A stretch of 7,189 nt of DNA from an uncultured delta proteobacterium (GTDB lineage Bacteria; Myxococcota_A; Polyangia; Polyangiales; Polyangiaceae): contig CAIOHM010000465.1 of NCBI GenBank assembly GCA_903858055.1, positions 1 to 7,189 of the forward strand, written 5' to 3'. How positions within the stretch are numbered: position 1 is the first letter of the stretch; each line of letters starts with the position of its first letter. The notes beneath the pieces were generated by a model that saw only the letters and a program-made list of their open reading frames with translations, had not been told where the DNA came from and made no database searches. Made by a program: the position numbers and the translations under genes. Positions 1 to 4,916 of this stretch are shown in pieces.

Positions 1-1314
1 ATCCAGCGTCGCCAGCGCGAAGCACTGCGCCAGGCGGGGCACTTCGAGGAGCTCGCCCGTGCGCTCGAGGATCATGCGCTCACCTTCGAGGACGAGCGGG
101 CTCGCGTGGAGCTTTCGCTCGAACTTGCCGGCGTATGCGAGCAGTCGCTTCACGACGTGGAGCGCGCGCGGGAAGCTTTGCGGCGCGCGGTGGAGTCGGG
201 GTCGCGCGGGGACGAAGTGCTCGTCGCGGCACGCGCTCTCGCGGCGCGTGCCAAGAGCGAGGCGTGGCTCGTCGAAATGCTCGAGAGCGGCGCCGACATG
301 GCGTGCAATGCGAACGATGTGGAGCGCGCCATCACCCTCTTGCTCGAGGCGTCGGAGCTCCTCGTCGATCAGCTTGGCGACCCGGGGGGCGCGATTGAAC
401 GCCTCGAGCGGGCGCGTGCTGTCGATCTGGGAGACGCGCGCGTGGCGTCACGGCTCGTTCACTTGGCGCGCGAACTCGGTCGATGGGAGCTCGCGATCGA
501 CGTTCTCGAGCAGCAGGTCGAGCGCGACCCTTCCCGCGGCTCGTTCGCGGATCTCGTGGCGACGGCCGACGCCTCGCGTGAGTCGTGGCTGATCGACCGA
601 GCCCTCGACGTGTGGCGCCGCCTTGGCTTCGACGGCGGCGAGCTCGAGGAGCGGCTCTACGATGCGCTGCTCCGCGACGAGCGCCACGAGGAAGCGCTCA
701 CGTTCCTCGAAGAGCGCACCGAGCGCATGCGCGGCTCTGGCCGAAGCGCGGAGGCGCGGGAGGTCGTCGCGCGCGCGCTCGAGAAGGCGCACGAGCGGTC
801 AATTGAGCTCTTGGAGGTGGCGCTCCGCGTCGACCCGGACAACGACGCGTTGCTCCTCGAACTGTCCGCGCGACTCGTCGACGACGGGCGCGGCGACGAT
901 GCCCGCGACCACCTCGACCACGCCCTGCGCGTGGTTCCGCCGGGCGAAGCCCAATCGGTGATCCACGTGATGCTCGGGCGCATTGCACGAGGGCAGTGGG
1001 ATCTCGATCGCGCACGGAGCCACTTCGCCGCCGCCCGCGTCCTTCGCCCGGGAGCCGCACTTCCGCTTCGCGAACTCATGGCCGCGTGCCAAGAGGCGGG
1101 TGATCCTGGCGAAGCCCTCAAGCACGGCAAAGCGCTCATTTTGCTTCCGCTCGACGAGACGAGCGAGGTGACGCGTAGCGAAGCGCTCGCCGCCCTCGCA
1201 CGCCTCTACGAGGACGAGGGCGACCGCGCGAAGGCGAGCGAGCTCTACGCGCGCGCGGTGGAGTCGAATCCGTCACACGACGAAGCGCAGCGCGGACTCG
1301 CGCGCACGCGCTGA
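1..1314 (+). CDS. TPR-repeat protein, 3' part (5' end outside window)
   Basis: The reading frame is open from the first base (first codon ATC) to a TGA at 1312-1314, giving 437 visible residues; the true start lies upstream, so any internal GTG/ATG start is arbitrary. The protein is almost wholly helical, rich in Ala, Arg, Glu and Leu, with repeating pairs of amphipathic helices. From about residue 267 to the end the TPR pattern is clear: units of about 34-36 residues with small/large residues at the expected places and a Pro closing helix B (for example ALRVDPDNDALLLEL, and the last unit ending AVESNPSHDEAQ). The earlier part has more degenerate repeats of the same kind. There is no catalytic motif and no membrane segment in the visible part. 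TPR arrays are protein-protein interaction scaffolds; partner and pathway cannot be read from the sequence. It converges on ridA and the two are separated by a strong hairpin. Confident of the coding region and the TPR class, not of function. Confidence 0.9.
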   Translation: MQRRQREALRQAGHFEELARALEDHALTFEDERARVELSLELAGVCEQSLHDVERAREALRRAVESGSRGDEVLVAARALAARAKSEAWLVEMLESGADMACNANDVERAITLLLEASELLVDQLGDPGGAIERLERARAVDLGDARVASRLVHLARELGRWELAIDVLEQQVERDPSRGSFADLVATADASRESWLIDRALDVWRRLGFDGGELEERLYDALLRDERHEEALTFLEERTERMRGSGRSAEAREVVARALEKAHERSIELLEVALRVDPDNDALLLELSARLVDDGRGDDARDHLDHALRVVPPGEAQSVIHVMLGRIARGQWDLDRARSHFAAARVLRPGAALPLRELMAACQEAGDPGEALKHGKALILLPLDETSEVTRSEALAALARLYEDEGDRAKASELYARAVESNPSHDEAQRGLARTR

Positions 1315-1333
1315 CGAACGACCGCCGAAGCGA

Positions 1334-1367
1334 GAACGCCGCGGAGCCATCGGGCTTCGCGGCGTTT
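1334..1367. terminator. Hairpin between convergent genes, probable bidirectional terminator
   Basis: A long hairpin lies 19 bp after the TPR stop and 32 bp beyond the ridA stop. The arm 1335-1348 pairs with 1353-1366 over 14 consecutive pairs (13 Watson-Crick, one G-U), closing the tetraloop ATCG at 1349-1352; a further G-U pair (1334-1367) can extend it. On the plus strand the 3' arm runs into TTT (1365-1367), and on the minus strand the stem ends in a short TT, so the U-tracts are poor. Stem length, GC content and position between converging genes argue for a shared terminator, though a transcript-end stabilising hairpin without true termination is possible. Confidence 0.7.
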
Positions 1368-1399
1368 GCATGAGGAATGCAGGGAACTCCTGCGCAGAG

Positions 1400-1786
1400 T
1401 CAGCCGTCGAGGAGCGCGATGCAGTCGATCTCGACCTTCGAGTCGCGCGGAAGGCGGCTCACTTCGACCGTCGCACGTGCGGGGGGCTTCTCGCCGAAGC
1501 GCTTCGCGTAGCACTCGTTCATCGGGCCGAAGTTCCCGAGGTCCGTGAGGAACACGGTCGTGCGCACGACGCTGGCAAAGCTCACGCCCGCCGCGGCGAG
1601 GATGGCCGCGAGGTTGTCGAGAACGCGCTCGGTCTGCGCGATGACGTCGCCTTCGACCATTTGACCAGTGCTCGGGTCGAGCGGGATCTGCCCCGATACG
1701 AAGAGCATGTTGCCCGCGCGGATCGCCTGCGAGTACGGGCCGATCGCGGCAGGGGCTTCACGGGTGGAAATGACTTCGTGCTTCAT
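1400..1786 (-). CDS. ridA: RidA family 2-iminobutanoate/2-iminopropanoate deaminase
   Basis: This 128-residue protein is the usual length for the RidA (YjgF/YER057c/UK114) family and matches it from end to end. RidA is a cytosolic trimer that hydrolyses reactive enamines/imines made by PLP enzymes such as threonine dehydratase, releasing 2-ketoacids and ammonia and protecting other PLP enzymes. Visible family hallmarks are APAAIGPYSQA (residues 11-21, with the active-site Tyr18), the SGQIPLDP segment (31-38, Ser31), the TTVFLTDL strand (76-83), and the substrate-carboxylate-binding arginine in PPARATVEV (Arg104, equivalent to E. coli Arg105), followed by Glu119 in KVEIDCIAL. The ATG start is supported by a GAGGAG Shine-Dalgarno six bases upstream. 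It lies 77 bp downstream of recR on the same strand, so it may be the last gene of the dnaX cluster or have its own promoter; none is obvious. Homologues with the Arg are normally genuine deaminases, so the activity call is fairly firm. Confidence 0.95.
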   Translation of the reverse strand: MKHEVISTREAPAAIGPYSQAIRAGNMLFVSGQIPLDPSTGQMVEGDVIAQTERVLDNLAAILAAAGVSFASVVRTTVFLTDLGNFGPMNECYAKRFGEKPPARATVEVSRLPRDSKVEIDCIALLDG

Positions 1787-1792
1787 GTCGTT

Positions 1793-1798
1793 CTCCTC
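1793..1798 (-). promoter_or_regulatory. Ribosome binding site of ridA
   Basis: On the minus strand GAGGAG ends six bases before the ridA ATG. It is the clearest Shine-Dalgarno sequence in the minus-strand cluster and fixes the ridA start. It also suggests that ridA is translated independently, unlike recR, which is tightly coupled to the gene before it. Confidence 0.75.
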
Positions 1799-1863
1799 GT
1801 TGGTGCGCTCCCGCTAGCACGGTCTCGCGCGGTGGCTTACGCATGAGGGGCGGGAAGCGTTGG

Positions 1864-2472
1864 TCAAAGCGCGCGGCGACCGGCCAACGCACGACCGAGG
1901 GTGATCGGGTCCGCGAACTCGAGCTCACCGCCGTGCGGGAGGCCGCTGGCGATGCGCGTGACCGCGACGCCCGAGGCCTCGAGCTCGCGCTTGAGCAAGA
2001 GGGCCGTGGCCTCGCCATCGACCGTCGGCGGCGTCGCGACCACGACCTCGCGTACGCCTTCCTCCCGGGTACGGGCGAGGATGCGGTCGACGCCGATCTC
2101 CTCGGGCCCGATGCCGTCGAGCGGCGAGAGCAGGCGTCCGAGCACATGGTAGCGGCCTCGAAAGGCGCCCGCGCGTTCGAGCGCCAGCACGTCCGGAACC
2201 CGCGCCACCACGCACAGGAGCGAGCCGTCCCGCCGTTCGTCGCGGCACACGGCGCACTGGAGCGTCTGCTCGTCGGTCCGTTCGGCGAGGTGTCCGCAGT
2301 GCACACAGGTGCCGATGCGGTCGGGCAGGGCGGCGAGCTCCGCGGCGAGGTCACGCGCGAGCGCGCCGTCGGATTCGAGGAGCCGAAGCACGTAGCGGAG
2401 GGCGGTCTTCTCTCCGACGCCAGGAAGTTTGGCGAGCTGGCGCTGCAGCCGCTCGAGCGACGCGATGCGCAT
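1864..2472 (-). CDS. recR: Recombination mediator protein RecR
   Basis: A 202-residue RecR of normal length. With RecO (and RecF) it loads RecA onto SSB-coated single-stranded DNA at gaps and breaks, forming a ring-like clamp. Domains in order: an N-terminal helix-hairpin-helix with LPGVGEKTA at 16-24; a zinc finger with Cys56, Cys59, Cys73 and Cys76 in the CxxC...CxxC arrangement; a Toprim domain from about 84 to 175 containing YHVLGRLLSPLDGIGP (109-124) and the ATPPTVDGEATA segment (146-157); and a C-terminal strand-swap/Walker-B-like end with SGLPHGGELEFADPITLGRAL (176-196). The Toprim first-strand glutamate seen in many RecR proteins (CVVE in E. coli) is Ala90 here (CVVA). The ATG start is forced: an in-frame TGA, which is the ybaB stop, lies just one codon upstream. 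No separate Shine-Dalgarno is evident, so translation is probably coupled to ybaB. Confidence 0.97.
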   Translation of the reverse strand: MRIASLERLQRQLAKLPGVGEKTALRYVLRLLESDGALARDLAAELAALPDRIGTCVHCGHLAERTDEQTLQCAVCRDERRDGSLLCVVARVPDVLALERAGAFRGRYHVLGRLLSPLDGIGPEEIGVDRILARTREEGVREVVVATPPTVDGEATALLLKRELEASGVAVTRIASGLPHGGELEFADPITLGRALAGRRAL

Positions 2473-2475
2473 GTC

Positions 2476-2796
2476 TCACATGCCGGGGAGCTTGAGACCG
2501 CCGGTCGCCTTCGAAACCTCGCTCTCGACGAGCTTGTCGGCTTCGTCGAGGGCGCCGTTGATGGCCGCCACGAGGGCGTCGAGGGCCATCTCTTGGCCTT
2601 CGGACGCCACGAACTCCGGGTCGAGCACCAGCTGCTTGATGCGACCGTCGCAGGTCACCGTCGCTCGCGCTTTCTCGCCGACGGTGGCGAATGAGACCTC
2701 ACGGGTCTTCGCCTCTGCGCGAACCTGTTCGATCTTGCGCTGAAGGCGAGCCGCCTGGCGCATGGCCTCGTTCATTCCGCCGGAACGCCCCATCAT
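2476..2796 (-). CDS. ybaB: YbaB/EbfC family nucleoid-associated protein
   Basis: A 106-residue protein with the length and layout of YbaB/EbfC: a Gly-rich start (MMGRSGG), a long charged N-terminal helix (about residues 8-32), a central beta-sheet section (VSFATVGEKARATVTCDGRI, about 34-53, then IKQLVLDPEF), a second long helix (about 68-96), and a flexible C-terminus ending in GGLKLPGM. Family members form tweezer-like dimers that bind DNA and affect nucleoid structure and gene expression. Its place between dnaX and recR is one of the most conserved gene neighbourhoods of this family and supports the call strongly. Two consecutive ATG codons (2796 and 2793) are possible starts; neither has a strong Shine-Dalgarno (only AGG about 11 bases upstream of the first). 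Its TGA is followed by a single codon and then the recR ATG in the same frame. Confidence 0.94.
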   Translation of the reverse strand: MMGRSGGMNEAMRQAARLQRKIEQVRAEAKTREVSFATVGEKARATVTCDGRIKQLVLDPEFVASEGQEMALDALVAAINGALDEADKLVESEVSKATGGLKLPGM

Positions 2797-2861
2797 GATG
2801 GTCGATACCTATCAGCGAAGCTGTGCATGGGCACAAAAATGACGTGCCTTTACGAAGCTTC

Positions 2862-4682
2862 TCAGGTTGACGGCTTCACGTCGCGGACGGTCGCGCCAAA
2901 GCGCTCGACCAGCGCGCGAACCCCGGGGTCCTCGGTGATCGCGCGACGGGCCTCTTCGCGCCGCTCGGCGCGCTCGCGCTCGCCCTTGTGCGCGAGGCTC
3001 TCGCCTTCGCGTTCCTCGAGGCGCAACTCGACCGCCACTTGCGGCCCAAGGACGCGGCGCACGACGGCCTCGAGCTCGCGAACGGACGCGCCCTGCATGC
3101 CGCGCTCCGCGAGGAAGTCACCTGGCGCGAACGCCGCGACGATCGCGTGGTCGTCGTCGCTGACGTACATCGCGTGCTCGTAGACTGCCGCCACGGCCGG
3201 CGCCGATCGCCGAAGCGCGTCCACGACCGAGGCCCACGCGTCTTCGCCCCGAGGTCGCTCACGGGGCGGCGCGGGCGGCGGCTTTGGAGCCTCGACGGCG
3301 CGCAGGATCGGGCGCTCGGGCGGCGTGCTCGGCGTGTTCGCGATCGCGAGCGCGCCCTCGAAGCCACCGTGGAAGGGCCCTCGTTCGACGACGGAGAGGC
3401 GCGGTGACTCCGCGTAGGAGCCTGCGCCCGGGTCGCTCTCGTTGCGCGCGTGCGCCATGGAGGACGGCGAGGGGCCGCGGCCGGGGCCCGGTCCCGGACC
3501 ACGCGAGGGCGCTCCGCCGAGGCGTCGTTCGAGGTCGGCGAGGCGCTGAAGGAGGTCGTCGAGGGGGAGCAAGGGGGGGCGCCGAGCCAGTCGAATGAGC
3601 GCCATCTCGAGCGCCGCGCGTGCGGATGGCGAGCGAACGATGTCGTCGAACGCACGCGAGAAGCCCTGGTAGCAACGCGTCAGGTCGTCGGCGTCGTGCC
3701 GCGCAGCGACGCGTTGGATGTCGTCGAGCTCCGCGTCGGGCAAGTCGAGCAGCGCCTTCGCGCCCGAGCCGGCCACGCGCGCAACCACCAAGTTACGCAA
3801 GTGGCGCAAGAGGTCGCGGCACACTTGGGCGACGTCGTAGCCTTCGCTGGCAAGGCTGTGCACGATCGCGAGGGTCGCGTCGGCCTTGCCATCGAGCATG
3901 GCGTTCGAGAGCTCGTGGAGCACCGTGCGATCGGCGACGCCAAGCACGCGCGCGACGTCGGTCTCTTTCAAGCTCGTGCCGGAGTAGGCGACCACCTGAT
4001 CGAGCAGGCTCATTGCGTCGCGCATCGAGCCTGAGGCTTCGCGCGCCAAGATCGCCACGGCTCCCGCCTCCGCGGAAATGTTCTCTGCGGCCAGGACCAC
4101 GTCGAGGCGTTTCGCGACGGTCGACGCTGCGATGAGCTTGAAGTCGTAGCGCTGGCAGCGGCTCAAGATCGTGATCGGGACCTTGTGCACTTCCGTGGTC
4201 GCGAAGATGAACTTCACGTGCGGGGGCGGCTCCTCGAGGGTCTTGAGGAACGCGTTCCATGCCGCCGTCGAAAGCATGTGGACCTCGTCCACGATGAAGA
4301 TCTTGAAGCGATCGCGCGCGGGTCGAAACGCGAGCCCCTCTTGAAGCTTCCTCACCTCGTCGACGCCGTTGTAGCTCGCGCCGTCGATCTCCTGCACGTC
4401 GAGGTCACTTCCTTGAGCGATCTCGACGCACGCTGCGCAGCGGTTGCACGGCTCTCGCGCGGGCCCGGTAGCCTGACCGTCCGAGCCGAGGCAGTTGAGG
4501 GCCTTTGCGAGGATGCGCGCACTCGTGGTCTTTCCGACGCCGCGAACGCCCGTGAAGAGGAACGCGTGCGCGACGCGACCGCTCTCGAGCGCATTCCCGA
4601 GCGTGAGGGCGACGTGCTCTTGCCCCACGAGGTCGGCGAAGGTCTGCGGGCGGTATTTGCGCGCGAGTACGAGGTAGCTCAC
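2862..4682 (-). CDS. dnaX: DNA polymerase III subunit gamma/tau
   Basis: A 606-residue DnaX, the AAA+ motor of the clamp loader that opens the beta clamp and places it on primed DNA. The start MSYLVLARKYRPQTFADLVG is the family signature and fixes a GTG start; GAGGG lies too close to be an ideal ribosome site. Visible motifs: Walker A GVRGVGKT (45-52), zinc-binding Cys64, Cys79, Cys82 and Cys85, Walker B IFIVDEVH (128-135), a sensor-1 region FIFATTE (158-164), the SRC arginine-finger motif (174-176) and sensor-2 GSMRDAMSLLDQ (218-229). The oligomerisation domain III ends near residue 370. A Pro/Gly/Arg-rich linker (about 390-480) follows, then a C-terminal domain (about 481-606) with WASVVDALRRSAPAVAAVYE, as in tau-type proteins. 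A run of seven C in codons 368-370 is phased as a possible -1 slippery site. It is first in the minus-strand cluster and is divergent from the tRNA gene. Confidence 0.97.
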   Translation of the reverse strand: MSYLVLARKYRPQTFADLVGQEHVALTLGNALESGRVAHAFLFTGVRGVGKTTSARILAKALNCLGSDGQATGPAREPCNRCAACVEIAQGSDLDVQEIDGASYNGVDEVRKLQEGLAFRPARDRFKIFIVDEVHMLSTAAWNAFLKTLEEPPPHVKFIFATTEVHKVPITILSRCQRYDFKLIAASTVAKRLDVVLAAENISAEAGAVAILAREASGSMRDAMSLLDQVVAYSGTSLKETDVARVLGVADRTVLHELSNAMLDGKADATLAIVHSLASEGYDVAQVCRDLLRHLRNLVVARVAGSGAKALLDLPDAELDDIQRVAARHDADDLTRCYQGFSRAFDDIVRSPSARAALEMALIRLARRPPLLPLDDLLQRLADLERRLGGAPSRGPGPGPGRGPSPSSMAHARNESDPGAGSYAESPRLSVVERGPFHGGFEGALAIANTPSTPPERPILRAVEAPKPPPAPPRERPRGEDAWASVVDALRRSAPAVAAVYEHAMYVSDDDHAIVAAFAPGDFLAERGMQGASVRELEAVVRRVLGPQVAVELRLEEREGESLAHKGERERAERREEARRAITEDPGVRALVERFGATVRDVKPST

Positions 4683-4720
4683 GCCCTCGTTTCTAGCGCG
4701 ATTCGAGGGTGACGCGGCGA

Positions 4721-4749
4721 TTGACAGCGTGGCCTACGCGTCGTATTTC
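4721..4749 (+). promoter_or_regulatory. Sigma70-type promoter of the tRNA-Gly gene
   Basis: A perfect -35 hexamer TTGACA (4721-4726) is followed after exactly 17 bp by TATTTC (4744-4749), which keeps the first three bases of the -10 consensus. Transcription would start near 4756, a few bases before the mature tRNA 5' end at 4761, leaving a very short leader. It lies in the 78-bp gap between the divergent dnaX start and the tRNA, so it also overlaps the dnaX upstream region; I see no good dnaX promoter on the opposite strand. Confidence 0.7.
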
Positions 4750-4760
4750 GGAGTCACTCT

Positions 4761-4833
4761 GCGGGACTAACTCAGTTGGTAGAGTGTCAGCTTCCCAAGC
4801 TGAATGTCGCGGGTTCGAATCCCGTGTCCCGCT
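4761..4833 (+). tRNA. tRNA-Gly (anticodon CCC)
   Basis: A complete 73-base cloverleaf. The acceptor stem 4761-4767/4826-4832 has seven Watson-Crick pairs (GCGGGAC with GTCCCGC). The D stem is 4770-4773/4782-4785 with an 8-base loop containing GG. The anticodon stem is 4787-4791/4799-4803 with loop TTCCCAA, placing anticodon CCC at 4794-4796, which reads GGG glycine codons. The variable loop has five bases. The T stem is 4809-4813/4821-4825 (one G-U pair) with loop TTCGAAT. The discriminator base is T (4833), as usual for bacterial glycine tRNAs. The 3' CCA is not encoded (TCTCAC follows), so it must be added by the CCA-adding enzyme. Confidence 0.97.
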
Positions 4834-4835
4834 CT

Positions 4836-4888
4836 CACTTTCACGGGCTCCCGCGCTCGGGTTCAATCGACGCGCGAAAGTGGATTTT
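4836..4888 (+). terminator. Possible terminator hairpin after the tRNA
   Basis: Seven bases CACTTTC (4836-4842) pair perfectly with GAAAGTG (4876-4882), and TTTT follows at 4885-4888. The enclosed 33 bases are GC-rich and can form smaller stems such as CCCG/CGGG. The position, starting three bases after the tRNA and before the transpeptidase gene, suits tRNA transcript termination or processing. The large loop and short T-run make it a weak candidate. Confidence 0.35.
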
Positions 4889-4916
4889 CCGCGCATCGTT
4901 GCGATAGGCCCGTCGT

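Noticed and set aside
1843..2694. Plus-strand open frame of 283 codons
   Set aside because: It lies antisense to recR and ybaB, which have clear family motifs. The high GC content makes long antisense frames common.
2876..3655. Long +1-frame open frame inside dnaX as a sign of a sequencing frameshift
   Set aside because: The zero frame is continuous with all DnaX motifs and a plausible C-terminal domain; the alternative frame is an Arg/Ser-rich shadow.
4693..4896. Minus-strand open frame of 67 codons and a plus-strand frame (4709-5113) across the tRNA
   Set aside because: Both are read through the tRNA-Gly gene; the peptides (such as GTRDSNPRHSAWEADTLPTEL on the minus strand) are the well-known artefact of translating a tRNA and its complement.
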